A DNA stretch of 64,000 nucleotides from Akebia trifoliata (Eukaryota > Streptophyta > Magnoliopsida > Ranunculales > Lardizabalaceae). Where the stretch lies: the NCBI GenBank assembly GCA_017979445.1, contig JADQWC010000526.1, positions 682,001 through 746,000 of the forward strand, written 5' to 3'. Position numbers and translations under genes: made by a program. The first letter of the stretch is position 1. Every line of letters starts with the position of its first letter. Below are positions 35,131 to 46,641 of the stretch, piece after piece. The notes below the pieces were generated by a model that searched no databases, had not been told where the DNA came from, and saw nothing but the letters and a program-made list of their open reading frames with translations.

Positions 35131-35495
35131 GAAAAATAGACATGGTGACTCACATATGCAAAATCTCGTGAGAAAAATTAGATGACTCAAACGATATTGA
35201 CAATATCAGCCAAGTCAGTAAAACTTGTTCGTGTCAATTGAGATTTTTTTATATTTTAATTAGAATAGTTAATTTTAAAAAAAAATTAAGCATATAGTAT
35301 ATAAATAAAATATGATTTTATTACTAAACATCTTCTAATCTACCTTATTTTCTTTAAAAAATTATACTTATTTTTATATAAATATTTATGAAAAAATAAT
35401 TGTAAACTGAGTTAAATGATTTATCTCGTACAAGATAGCTCGATCTCATTCATGGACGAGACAAGACGTCAATCTAAGTTTTGAAACCTTGGTTT
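35130..35495. repeat. Dispersed repeat 'A', unit 2
   Basis: Closely similar to 6,155-6,520, again ending with 'gttttgaaacc'. It marks the left edge of unit 2. Confidence 0.5.
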
Positions 35496-35656
35496 ATAAT
35501 AAATTTTTTTTTTTTTTTAACTTTAGTCTTCAGCCTCTAGATTCTAGTTCTTTCAACTTTCAAATCACTATAACAAATTATGTACTTTCGATTTCATTGT
35601 TGTCTCGTTTTGCATCGAATTGGCTCATTTGAAACTAGATGACTTGACTAAGATAA

Positions 35657-38600
35657 CGTGAAATGATGATATTTGATTTATTCTTTATGATGATTACATG
35701 AACCTAATAGGATTTAAATAGAAAATAATAGCAAATTAGATAACCACAATCAATTTAAATCTCTAACTAATCTACTATATCTAAATCTTCATAGATATGA
35801 TTCAATGTATTGTTGTACACCTTATTACAATGCTTCACATCTAATACTAACATTCCCCCTCAAACTAATGGTGATAAAGGATCAACTTTAGTTTGTTAAA
35901 ATATCAATAACTTCTAAGAGAAGGATTGTCGAAGAGGTGCCTTCAATCCTAATACGAGTTGAAGAAACGATGTTGATGTTGTTAAAATCCATGGAATTTG
36001 CTTAACTTGTTGTGATTGTTTGCCCGAAAAAAAAATGATGTATCTAAATCAGAATGTTCATGAGAGGAGGAGCTAACCGCTCAACTCAAATGGGCCATGA
36101 TCGATTTTAGCTAGCAGAAAAGTGGTCTCTAACGGGTTAGAAAAATGAGCTCAATATCAGCTCCATGGGCTCAATCATTGGCAATAACGTCTATTGGGTC
36201 TTAAACATGAAAATGGGTCTCTATGGACCATAATGAGTTTGATCATAAATTATTGTAAGGCTCATGTGGATCTAAGGAGCTTTTGGCAATATCAAACTCA
36301 TAAGCATTTTTACTTACCCAAAAAAAAAAAAAAAAACAAAACAAAAAACACAAACTCATAAGCATTTTTATTTAACAAAATGAATTTTGGATTTAAAAAT
36401 GGGCCTCGCTTGTTTGGGTTGTGTTTGGGCTCAAACTTGGATGTTGCCATGGTTGTGGATTGAATTGATGTATAAGTTGAGCTTTGGAGTTGTTGTATTC
36501 CATATATGAGATGCACCAAATTAGTCTTGCTTATATACCCATTACGATATCTTGTTAGACCCTGAATTTCGAATCCAATGACCCGACTCAATATTTTCGT
36601 CCAATTCAAATATTTAAAACTCAGGTGTGATTGACATAACATTTAAAAATATTAATTAGTTAAAGTCAAATAAATATATAAATAAAGAGAAAAAAAGAAC
36701 ATATTAATCTCCAATAGCTAACTAGTTTTAAGATACTTAATATTTTGAAAATTTTTAAATCGGTGTAGAAAATTTATATCGATATTCATAATATCAATTC
36801 GGAAACTTTAAGAAATATAATAATAATTTAAAAATATATTCATGACTAATAAAAATACTAAACACCTCCAAATATGATAAAATCTATTTTTTTTATCTAA
36901 CCTACTGATATTCAATGAACTCAGAAAACTCTAATTTGTATGATTTTTAAAGAATTCGTTTAAAGGAATCTCATAGTCTATATCCAAGAGTAAAAATTAA
37001 GGATTATGAAAATAATAAGTAAATAATTCACTATATGGTATTTTCAATGAGAATATTTCAAAATATAAGTTTTAATTAAAAATTTCCGCGTACTTTGAAT
37101 CCTGATATGTGTTCGGTGTAAAACTCATATAAATTTCATTTTATCAATTTTTTTAAAAATCAAAACGGAGTAAAAATAGATAGAAAACTCCACAACTTTC
37201 ATGTTTTACACATTTTCAAAATATGAATAAAAATATGTGTGATTTTGATTGGAAATCAACAATACAATATTGCAGTACAGAAAACAATTATAAATTTTCA
37301 TCAATGATAAATATGTTTAAAATGCTAAATGATCAAGATAATTCCTAAAACAATTCTTACAACCTCTCAGGCATATGAGAAACCTATGATAAAAATTTCA
37401 AGTAAAAAACTTTTTTATAGAGATTATGAAAATTACAAAAGTATAAAAGTCAAATGATCCACCAAAAATTTATTTATTCATCAAAACAAATTCTTCTTAA
37501 AAGTATCTTCAATGAATAAATCATCACTCCAATTTAGAAAAAGAAATTATATCTTTAAATAAATAAATAAGTAAAAGATAATAATTTCCTAAAATTTATT
37601 CTCCACTCCCGTTAGGCTAATTTCCCAGGTAAGCATAACTTGAAAATGTTAATCGCAAGGGTGAGTTTGATAAATCTAAAATATTTCATACAAAATTAAT
37701 TAATCCTAGTATATTTATTTACAAGACAATCACTGATGCAAAAAAAAAAAAATGTGAATGCATGACGTCTACACACCTAAACTGACTATTACCTGGGTCA
37801 ATCAACCGTGAAGTATGGTGCAATCAATTACCCGGCTCAGCCAACCGTTACGTCATCTCTATACACAAGATCTTCTTCCAATTACAACTCGCTGTCATCA
37901 TTGTATGAAATGCATAATTATAATATAATTCACCACACTTTATGCACAAGTATTATTATTCAAGAATTAAATCACAAATCTATATTAACATTCAAAAGCA
38001 TAATTATTTATGTAAATGTATTTGAGATAATTAGTCTATAGAATACAAAAAATTTCTATTGATCCCATAAGTATATTTTTTGTAAATCAAAAATTCAATT
38101 TCTATTAAAAGGGAAAGAAATTGTAATAAAGTATTTAGCTAATTTTTTTATATATAAATTGTAAAAGATCCAACAAAACTCCCTTACCCAAATTGCAATA
38201 CTACTCAAATTAGGTTTTCTTTATGAAAAGAAACTTGGGTTCACCTCTTTGTTTCCTATGTTGTCCGGTTCGTCTTTTGTGAAATCCGAATCAGTTTTAT
38301 TTTGAGTTTCATCTCTTAAATCTTGATAAAACCTTTGTAAAAAATCAAAGATTTCGATGATAAAACTAGATGACGAGTAGTGATAAAGAAATTTAAGAAA
38401 GTAAAAGACTACAATGGGAATAGAGTTTTAGTATTTATGGAGTTAAAAGGACGTGACGGTCATTATTCAATTTGTTTTGTTTTAATTGAATAGTCCATGT
38501 CCTGAATTTCAATTTTCACGATCTTATAATCAATTTCGGTGTGAATCCAATGATATATCAGTTTTATAAAATTCCAACTTTAAAAAAAAAATTCTCCTAT

Positions 38601-39355
38601 TTGTTGACCTACAAATTTTCTCAAGACACGTGTTTAAAAATCCAGGGCGTTACTTGTCTTGCCCAACAACAAGAACTGATCTTTTCTTCACATTTTTTCT
38701 TTTCCTTCTTAGAGTTGGCAAATGTAAAATGTCGAGAATCTTAAGAGGTGGGCTTTATCTCCAACAAGTAATCTTTTAAGAAATGTTTGTTGAGGTAATG
38801 CTTGGATGATCTTCAGAGAGGAGTGATAGATCTGATCTTGTTGTTCGTGTGGAGCCAACTTTTTTTTTTCTTCTTCTTCTAATTTTAAATTTGCATGTGT
38901 ATGTCTTTCACAGTAGATATTTGACGAAAATTTTGAACAAGAATAGGTGATCTTTTTGATGTGTCGATGTAAGGATTTGGATGACAGAAGTTTTGAGTGC
39001 TCATGTGATGTTTGATGAAATATAAAAAAGAGATGCAATTCTATGAAATAGAAGAATGGGATTCCGCTGGCTATATGATCACACCGTCAGCAAAAGAACG
39101 ACGCAGCGGGATCGTTGTGCTCATTGGTGCTTGAGCTCTCATACCATGTGAAATGCTAATATTTGATTTATTCTTGAAGATGATTATATGACCGAAATAT
39201 GGTTTATATAGAAACTATTAACAAACACTAACAGATTAGATAACCACAATCTGTTCAAATCTCTAACTAATCTACCATACTTAAATCTCCATAAATCTTC
39301 ATAGATATGACTCGATATATCATTGTACACCTTGTTACAATGCTTCACATTTAAC
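35657..39355 (-). mobile_element. TRIM-like LTR retrotransposon, unit 2 copy
   Basis: Best-preserved copy. The left LTR is 35,657-35,852 and ends TACTAACA, followed by TTCCCCCTC (complement of the polypurine tract). The right LTR is 39,147-39,355, preceded by the complement of TGGTATGAGAGC, an 11/12 match to the initiator-Met primer site. The internal part is non-coding; the longest minus frame (38,709-39,038) resembles no gag or pol. A solo LTR is nested inside. Confidence 0.72.
36553..38654 (+). mobile_element. Solo LTR nested in unit 2 TRIM-like element
   Basis: Starts TGTTAGACCCTGAATTTCG and ends AGGGCGTTACT, orthologous in position to 7,515-9,559. Flanks are TATCT and TGTCT, a decayed form of the TGTCT duplication in unit 1. 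Non-coding. Confidence 0.75.
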
Positions 39356-40020
39356 CAATAATACAGATTCTTAAACCTCCTCCTTAGCATGGTTTCAAAT
39401 CTCGTTTGAGACCAATGTAACTTGCCCAAGTCATCTCAATATCATTTAGACGATATTTTGAAAATCTCATCCGAGTTGGTAAAACTCGATCGAATCAATC
39501 GAGATTTTGTTTATTTTAATTAAAATAATTAATTTTGTTAGAATTTTAATATTTATTATCAAAATAAAATATGAATTTATGATTAAACATATTCTAATCT
39601 TGCCTATTTCATAAAAACATTTATAAATTATTTTATATAAATATACACGAATGGATAAAAAAAGCTAATATTCGTACCCCAACTATTACTTATTACACTC
39701 GAATTAAAAATAACAAAGATAAGTGTATGGTTGATAATAAGTAAAAGTTGGGTTGGGATGTTAATAGAAGCTCTCTTATGGTAAACAACTGAACTTGTTT
39801 GAATGTGTTATAATGTTTTGTAATATTGAATTATAATTTGAGCCAAAACTCTATTATATTTGAAAGGTGTGTATTACTAGTGTAATAAGTAAAAGTTGGG
39901 GTGCCAATAGAAATTGTCATAAATTGTAAACCAGAGTTAAATGCTTTATATCATCCAAGACAACATGAAAGAGACGCAACATCAAAATGGCCAAAATATT
40001 TGGCCAAGCACAATACAACT

Positions 40021-40403
40021 GTTAGATCTGCATAGATTTAACGGTGGAGATCGTTTAAAAATGATCTTTTGTAAAGTTTAATTTAATTACATCCTCCCAC
40101 CCCTCAAATTGCATTGCAGACCCCATACTTTTTCTCTTCCCTCTATCACATAACATGCATTATGTTCGCTCCCCCTCTCTTTACAATCCCCTGTTTCTTG
40201 AATTTCTAATTAATTTTTATTTTTTTTATTTTTTTTATTTTTCACTTCAAGAGAGAAATTATGTGGATGATGACAGGGAAATATAGAAAAGATAACAAGC
40301 ATACATACATGTATTATTGTAATTACACAGAGAAACTTTAAACTTTACTAACAAAAATGTACACTTGTATTGTTGTAATTACACAGAGAAGTTTTACAAG
40401 AAA
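40021..40403 (+). promoter_or_regulatory. Proximal promoter and leader of intact NLR
   Basis: Contains the conserved 40-bp block (40,021-40,060), a C/T-rich leader around 40,090-40,200, and a short direct duplication of 'attgtaattacacagagaa' type sequence (about 40,314-40,340 and 40,370-40,392). The duplicated copy carries an upstream ATG at 40,357 that starts a 24-codon reading frame overlapping the NLR start. Confidence 0.5.
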
Positions 40404-40431
40404 ATGGTGGAAGCAGTTGTCAGTGTTCTAG
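40357..40431 (+). CDS. Upstream ORF overlapping NLR start codon
   Basis: ATG at 40,357, 24 codons, stop TAG at 40,429-40,431. It overlaps the NLR ATG (40,404) in a different frame, so ribosomes that use it cannot reinitiate at the NLR start downstream. If it lies on the transcript it would reduce NLR translation, a known way plants restrain immune receptors. In unit 1 the equivalent uORF (ATG 11,273) stops after nine codons. Whether it is transcribed is unknown. Confidence 0.4.
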   Translation: MYTCIVVITQRSFTRKWWKQLSVF

Positions 40432-43028
40432 TAGAAAAATTGCTTGAAAGTCTCTTAAATGAAGGGTGTCAAGTGCTTGAATTCCACAAACAGTTCAAGA
40501 AAATGCAAAAGGAGCTTCCTCACATGCAAAGCTTCATTGAAGTTGCAAATAACATGAGGATAAATGATCGAAAGGGACCTTTAAAAATTGTTGCAAGGGA
40601 ACTAACAGAATTATTATATGAAGCTGAGAACATTACAGAAGATTGTGAGTTGTTTCTAAGACGACGACAAAGACGAAGACGGAAATACAAGTTCCTGTGT
40701 TGCATCTCTCTTTCATTATTAAAACATCGTTATCAAATGGGAAAGAGATTGAGTGAAATAAATCAAGAAATAGGAGATCTTAGAGGGAAAATGAAAACTT
40801 ACCTGGCTTCAACTGTCAATCTTCCAAGTGATGAACGTGTCGGAACTAGTCGACCAATAAGATATCCAATCATGGTGAATGATACTGAAATAGTAGGCCT
40901 AGAAGATGATGCGAAGAAAATTAAACAATGGGTCATGGATGCAAGTGGACCCATGAGGGTCATTGGGATTGTGGGGATGGGCGGAATAGGTAAAACGACC
41001 CTTGCTCAAAAGATAATGAATGATCTTCAATTGAAGGAATCCTTCGAATGTATCTTGCTTGCGACAGTTTCCCAGACTGTCAAATATGATGAATTAATCA
41101 AAAATCTTTTAAGAAAACTGAATGTGGACAAGAATTTATCAGACATTGATGTCGGTGATCTATTGGAAGAACTACGTAAACAGTTGGATGAGAAGAGATA
41201 CTTGATAATCTTGGATGACGTTTGGAGAATAGATGAAGGGTCATGGTGGGAGAGCTTGAAGGCCACTTTGTCTCATACAAACAAGGGTGGTTGTGTTATT
41301 GTTACGACAAGGAATGAGGTAATGGCACGATCAATGGGGGCCATTGAGAAGCACATACATCGTCCAAAAGAGCTTTCCAATGGAGATGATTGGTCATTAT
41401 TCGCCAAAATAGCATTTGCAAACAATGGAGGTCAATGTCCAAATCGAAAAATAGAGCACATCGGCAAGGAGATAGTTTCTCAATGCAAAGGGCTTCCTTT
41501 GGCAATCAGAGTCGTTGGTGGGGTGATGATAGGGAAAGGGGATTATGTTCACGAATGGAAACGAATATCTATGCATCTAAAGCAAGAGTTGGCAGTCGAA
41601 GATGAGTTGATTTTCTCTCGATTGCAGTTGAGTTATGAAGAGCTTCCTAAGCATTTGAAGCCTTGTATGTTGTATTTCGCAGCATTCCCAGAAGATTATG
41701 AGATAAATATTCTTGATATAGTTTGGTGGTGGATGGGTGAAGGCTTTGTTCGAGAAAGGGATGGAAAGACTGCAGAGGAGATTGGAATTGAATACTTTGA
41801 TGAATTAATCGGTCGTAGTTTAATATTGGGTGTAAAGATGGAAAACGATGAAATGAGAATTGAAAGATGTGGAGTCCATGATCTGGTACGCGACATGATT
41901 ATAAAGATTGCCAAGGAAGAAAATTTTTGGGGATTGGATGATAGGGGCATGCTATCTTGTACAAACGATTCACGCAGACTACATATTGATAATTCGAAGA
42001 TTGATCAAATTAATCCCCAATTGTTGCGGACAATGATCGGGGTGGATTTGTACGAAGACGAGTTTGCGTCAAATGTTGGACCCAAATTACCGCAGTTAAA
42101 ATGGTTGAGGGTTTTATACATCAGTTTCAGCACCAATAACATTCCAAAAAATGTCCCTTCCAAGGTGAATTGGTGGAGTGAGATAGGATCTCTGTCACAT
42201 GTAATTTGTCTCACAATAGTAAGGTCGCATTTGGATGAACTCCCGGATTCTATAGAAAATCTTCAAAACCTTCAATCTCTTGTTCTACGTGAGTGTGAGA
42301 ATTTAAAAAGGCTTGCTAGACAGGTGACGACTTTGGAGAAACTAAGCAGGTTGCTTTTAATTGAATGTGAACAAATAGATTATCTACCCAGAGAGGTTAG
42401 AAATCTACGGAACCTCACAGAACTTTTGGGGTTTAGGCTTGCAAATTCCAATGTTGAAGATGGGTGTCACCTTTCTGACTTGAAAATGTTGACGCTACTC
42501 AGAGAACTCCAGATTATCATCGATTCAGAAGATCATTTAAAAGAAGAGGAACTGAAAGTCTTATCTGAGCTTAGACAACTTAAGTTGTTAGTGGTAGAAT
42601 TCAAAGATGGGATAAGTGAGCAAATCATAGGGAAAGTTGATTATGAGATTCCTCCTCTTCAGAAGCTTCAAGAACTACAATTCATAATGTATCCAGGAGA
42701 AACGACACCAGCATGGATCAATCCAACTACTCTTCCAAATTTGCAACGACTTATAATCTATTCTTCAGGAAACATTACTGGAATGAGTACAAAGTTCTTT
42801 GGGAATGACAATGTGGTTTGGGAATTAGAGAACTTAATCTTGAATATTTTGCCGAAGTTGGAGGTAGATTGGCTTAGGATGAAAAAGGCAATGCCATTCT
42901 TAAGACAACTTAAAGTTGATAATTGTGACAAACTCACGTCACCTCCTTGGAATTATGATGACAGCACTTGGGTGAAATTAGAGGAGCATGAAGAAGAAGA
43001 AGCAGATGAAGAAGAAAGTAGGCTTTGA
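40404..43028 (+). CDS. ZAR1: Intact ZAR1-like CC-NB-LRR immune receptor (RPP13-like protein 4 type)
   Basis: A single exon of 874 residues. The start is the ATG at 40,404; the frame extends 13 codons further but only from a TTG. The N-terminus MVEAVVSVLVEKLLESLL fits the MADA motif, and Glu11, needed in Arabidopsis ZAR1 for resistosome channel function, is present. The CC core has LLYEAENITEDC (70-81), an EDVID-position variant. NB-ARC shows P-loop GMGGIGKTT (191-199), Walker B YLIILDDVW (266-274), GLPLA (363-367), and a VHD version of MHD (491-493). LRRs follow from about 570, including the ZAR1-like blocks LLGFRLANSN and YPGETTPAW. It ends with a Glu-rich tail. Expected role: ATP/ADP-switched receptor sensing pathogen action through receptor-like cytoplasmic kinases and triggering cell death. 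AATAAA lies at 43,124. ZAR1 orthology is from remembered similarity, not a search. Confidence 0.93.
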   Translation: MVEAVVSVLVEKLLESLLNEGCQVLEFHKQFKKMQKELPHMQSFIEVANNMRINDRKGPLKIVARELTELLYEAENITEDCELFLRRRQRRRRKYKFLCCISLSLLKHRYQMGKRLSEINQEIGDLRGKMKTYLASTVNLPSDERVGTSRPIRYPIMVNDTEIVGLEDDAKKIKQWVMDASGPMRVIGIVGMGGIGKTTLAQKIMNDLQLKESFECILLATVSQTVKYDELIKNLLRKLNVDKNLSDIDVGDLLEELRKQLDEKRYLIILDDVWRIDEGSWWESLKATLSHTNKGGCVIVTTRNEVMARSMGAIEKHIHRPKELSNGDDWSLFAKIAFANNGGQCPNRKIEHIGKEIVSQCKGLPLAIRVVGGVMIGKGDYVHEWKRISMHLKQELAVEDELIFSRLQLSYEELPKHLKPCMLYFAAFPEDYEINILDIVWWWMGEGFVRERDGKTAEEIGIEYFDELIGRSLILGVKMENDEMRIERCGVHDLVRDMIIKIAKEENFWGLDDRGMLSCTNDSRRLHIDNSKIDQINPQLLRTMIGVDLYEDEFASNVGPKLPQLKWLRVLYISFSTNNIPKNVPSKVNWWSEIGSLSHVICLTIVRSHLDELPDSIENLQNLQSLVLRECENLKRLARQVTTLEKLSRLLLIECEQIDYLPREVRNLRNLTELLGFRLANSNVEDGCHLSDLKMLTLLRELQIIIDSEDHLKEEELKVLSELRQLKLLVVEFKDGISEQIIGKVDYEIPPLQKLQELQFIMYPGETTPAWINPTTLPNLQRLIIYSSGNITGMSTKFFGNDNVVWELENLILNILPKLEVDWLRMKKAMPFLRQLKVDNCDKLTSPPWNYDDSTWVKLEEHEEEEADEEESRL

Positions 43029-43076
43029 CTAAGGAACTGCATGCTCGCTTTTTATTTATTGATTGTGTGTCTACTT

Positions 43077-43108
43077 GTTTATTTGTTTGTTTGTTTGTTT
43101 GTTTGTTG
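43077..43108. repeat. TTTG microsatellite in NLR 3' UTR
   Basis: About seven tandem TTTG units shortly after the stop codon of the intact NLR. Absent from units 1 and 3. Confidence 0.8.
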
Positions 43109-43374
43109 TAATGTGAACCTTGAAATAAATCATCAACTGTTGTCTGCTACAATGATATTAAATGTGAGTAGATGAAATAATTAATCTTATTGTTTGTCTG
43201 TTTTTTTTTCCAATCAAGAAACAGAGGTCTTCACTAGTATTAATCCCAGAAAGAAATTTATTTATTGATGTGTGTGTGAAGAGGGGGCTGCACGTGCCCC
43301 GTACAATTGCATTCCATATTACTTCATGATGTACACTTCCTGCATTTTATCATCTAACAGTAAGCCCATAAATG

Positions 43375-44215
43375 GCTTAGTAACACACGTGCAAGGGGCC
43401 AAGTTAAGTCTGATCTTCCTAGTTCTTCTAGAAGGTAAGATAAGTTGGTTACTATTCAAAGGAAATTCACATTGACTTAGTGGTTGCAATCATCCAATCA
43501 ATGTCTATAATATTCTGGCAATAGATCTAGCTTTAATTAATTTTGTGTCTTCTGTTACCTGTCCTTCAGGGTGAGAAAGGGGCTCAAATTCTTGTTAGCC
43601 CAGAAATGGTTGATTTTCTTGAGTCATCATTTGTCTTCCATTATTAAATAAAAAGTGGTGAACTCAACACTGGAAAAAACCTACCTATTTTCAATTTTTA
43701 AGTTTTTCTGATTAAAATACAATGGAAAGATCAACTAAAATCTTTAGATGATGACTTGTTTAGATGATTTCAATTCAAAAGAACTATTCTTGATTGATTT
43801 TCATTTAAAAATTAAAAAAATAATAATAATAAATAAATCCTTAAAAATGGTTTCTTCTTTTTCCTTAAATCCTTTCTAATAGAATTGAGTCTCCAAAACT
43901 CGATTGAGATGTTAAAAATTCAATTTTTTGAAGAAAACCATGAGGTCCAGTTAAACAATTGCTGAAAACTTAGGACTATTTAGAAAGATGCCCTTCCACA
44001 AGGGTCTTTTAAGTAATTTTCCCAATATTCTTTGGAATTGAAGCATCATTGAGGGTCTATGTCCTATAAATATGCCTATTCCAATGCTAGGACTTCAATT
44101 GTTGTTATTGTTTTTCTTTATTCCAAAGGACACTACATGAATTGTTGATTTGCACTTTTCGCAACCCAGACTAGCATAACTTCATTAACGTACCAAAATT
44201 AAGTTGTAGTACAAT
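43375..44215 (+). pseudogene. S4-domain gene shreds (unit 2)
   Basis: 43,375-43,570 matches intron 5 of the intact S4 gene (56,215-56,510). 43,571-43,640 is exon 6-like and encodes GEKGAQILVSPEMVDFLESS, versus GEKGAQILVIPELVDFLVSS in the intact gene. 44,035-44,070 matches the 'attgaagcatcgttgagggtc' part of exon 8. 44,075-44,215 matches the start of intron 8 (57,395-57,700). Exons 1-5, 7 and 9-10 are missing. It shows that unit 2 once also had an S4 gene. Confidence 0.8.
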
Positions 44216-44219
44216 GCAA

Positions 44220-44490
44220 CTAAACAAACCAAAATAAGATCTAGTTAATGATTACATTATAGCTACATTTGTAATGAAGGCCAAAGCAGTCAAAGCAGAA
44301 ATAGTATTACTTCTACTAACACAAATAAAAGTTTTTCAAAATAATAATTTTTCTACCATAAATAGTTTTAAGAAATTATGTAAATGACCTTTTTTGAATC
44401 ATGTCTATTGCTCTGAAAACTAATAATATTCCTTTCTCAAATTGGAGTTGGGTCCAATTGCTGAATAATATTGCACTGAAAACTAACAAT
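44220..44490. repeat. Junction segment between units 2 and 3
   Basis: Matches bases about 75-290 of the window. At about 44,485 it switches to sequence of the nested solo LTR (9,320 in unit 1). A short repeat of 'ctgaaaactaa' flanks the junction (about 44,412 and 44,476). Confidence 0.5.
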
Positions 44491-45432
44491 GGGATTAGGG
44501 TTTTAGTATTTATAGTGTTAAAAGGAAGTAACAGTCACTATTCAATTTGTTATGTTTTAATTGAAAAGTCCATGTCCTGAACTTTGATTTTCACGATCTT
44601 ATAGTCTATTTCAGTGCGAATCTAATAGTATAATCGGTTTTGTTAAGTTTCAACTTTAAAAAAAATCTCTTATTTGTTGACCTACGAATTTCGTCAAGAC
44701 ACGTGTTTAAAAATCTAGGGCGTTACAAGTCTTGTCTAGCAACTAGAATTGATTTTTTCTTTGCATTTTTTCTTTTCCTTCCTGGACTTGGCTAATCTAA
44801 ATGTTAGGAATCTTAAAAGGTAGGCTTTATCTCCAACAAGTAATCCTTTAAGAAATATTTGTTGAGGTGATACTTGAATGATCTTCTGGGAGGAATCATA
44901 GATCTGATCTTGTTGATTCGTGTGGAGCCAACTTTTTTTATCGTCTTCTTCTAATTTTAGATTTGCATGTGTACGTCTTTCACAATAGATATTTGAAGAA
45001 AAATCTGAACAAGAATAGGTGATCTTTTTATGTGTCGATGTAGGGATTTAGACGATAGAAGTTTTGAGTGCTCATGTGATGTTTGATGAAATATAAAAAA
45101 GAGATGAAATTCTATGAAATTGATGAATTGGATTCCGCCAACATATGACCATACCACCGGTGAAAGAACGACACAACGGGATCGGTGTGCTCATTGGAGC
45201 TTGAGCTTTCATACCATGTGAAATACTAATATATGATTTATTTTTTATGATAATTACATGACCCAAATAGGGTTTATATAGACACTAGTAACAAACTCTA
45301 ACAGATTAAATAACCAAAATCAGTTCAAATCTCTAACTATCTACCATATTTAAATCTCCATAAATCTTCATAGATATGATTCTGTGTAATCATTGTACAC
45401 ATTATTACAATGATTCACATCTAATACTCTAA
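44490..45432 (-). mobile_element. Truncated TRIM-like element with right end of nested solo LTR (unit 3)
   Basis: 44,490-44,727 is the last part of the ~2 kb solo LTR, ending GGGCGTTACA. 44,733-45,216 is the internal TRIM sequence with the primer-site complement, and 45,217-45,432 is the right LTR. It is far closer to unit 1 (9,320-10,267) than to unit 2: the minus-strand frame 44,957-45,157 translates identically to 9,790-9,990. Confidence 0.7.
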
Positions 45433-46107
45433 CCAATAACACAGATTCTTAAACCTCCTCCTTAGCATGGTTTCAAATCTTGTCCGAGACCGAGATAACT
45501 TGCCCAAGCCATCTCGATGTCATTTAGACAATATTTTGAAAATCTCATCTGATGGTAAAACTCGATTGAATCAATCAAGATTTTGTATATTTTAATTAAA
45601 ATAATTAATTTTGTTAGAATTTTAATATTTATTATCAAAATAAAATATGAATTTATGATTAGACATATTCTAATATTCCCTTTTTCATAAAAACATTTAT
45701 AAATTATTTCATATAAATATACACAAATAGATAAGAGAGCTACTATTTGTACCCCAACTTTTACTTATTACACTCCAATTAAAAATAAAAAAGATAAGTG
45801 TATGGTTGATAATAAGTAAAAGTTGGGTTGGGATGTTAATAGAAGCTCTCTTATTGTAAACAACTGAAATTGTTTGAATGTGTTATAATGTTTTGTAATA
45901 TTTAATTATAATTTGAGCCAAAACTTTGTTATATTTGAAACGTGTGTTTTAATTTAAGAAATTGGAGTGTAATAAGTAAAAGTTGGGATGCCAATAGAAG
46001 CTGTCATAAATTGTGAACCAAAGTTAAATGCTTTATATCATCCAAGACAACATGAAAGAGACGCAACGTCAAAATGGCCAAAATATTTGGCCAAGCACAA
46101 TACAACT

Positions 46108-46153
46108 GTTAGATCTGCATAGATTTAACGGTGGAGATCGTTTAAAAATGATC
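46108..46153 (+). promoter_or_regulatory. NLR promoter block fused to LRR remnant
   Basis: The conserved 40-bp block (46,108-46,147) is followed directly by ATGATC and then NLR coding sequence. The shared GATC at 46,150-46,153 occurs at both parental breakpoints (promoter '...AAATGATCTTTTG', coding '...GAAGATCATTTAAAAG'), so the junction is a microhomology-type deletion. Confidence 0.6.
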
Positions 46154-46641
46154 ATTTGAAAGAAGAGGAGTTGAAAGTCTTATCTAAGTTTGTACAACTG
46201 GAGATTTTAATTGTAAAATTCAAAAATGGGATAGGTGAGCAAATCATAAGGAAAGTTGATTATGAGATTCCTCGTCTTCAGAAGCTTCAGGAACTAGAAT
46301 TCGTAAAGTATCCAGGAGAAACGACACCAGCATGGATCAATCCAACTACTCTTCCAAATTTGCAACGACTCTTTATATGTTCTTCAGAAAATATTACTGG
46401 AATGAGTTCAAAGTTGTTTGGTGTTGAAAACGTGGTTTGGGAATTAGAGAACTTAATCTTGAATGATCTACCAAACTTCCAGGTAGATTGGCTTAGGATG
46501 AAAAAGGCAATGCCATTCTTAAGACAACTTGAAGTTGATAATTGTGACAAACTCACGTCACCTCCTTGGAGCTATGATGATGGCACTTGGACAAAAGAAG
46601 AAGAGCATGAAGAAGAAGAAGAAGAAGAAAGTGGGCTATGA
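46150..46641 (+). pseudogene. ZAR1-like NLR, truncated to last LRRs (unit 3)
   Basis: About 160 codons matching the C-terminal end of the other copies, from the 'DHLKEEELKVLS' region to the stop. It is nearly identical to the end of the unit 1 pseudogene, including SSKLFGVENVVW and the Glu-rich tail, here two Glu longer. There is no CC, no NB-ARC, and no in-frame ATG at the beginning; the fused upstream ATG (46,149) is followed by a stop three codons later. Non-functional. Confidence 0.92.

Noticed and set aside
40365..40403. N-terminal extension of the intact NLR beginning at 40,365 (and 11,281 in unit 1)
   Set aside because: It begins with TTG, not ATG, and lies in the duplicated leader. 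The ATG at 40,404 gives the canonical MADA-type N-terminus.
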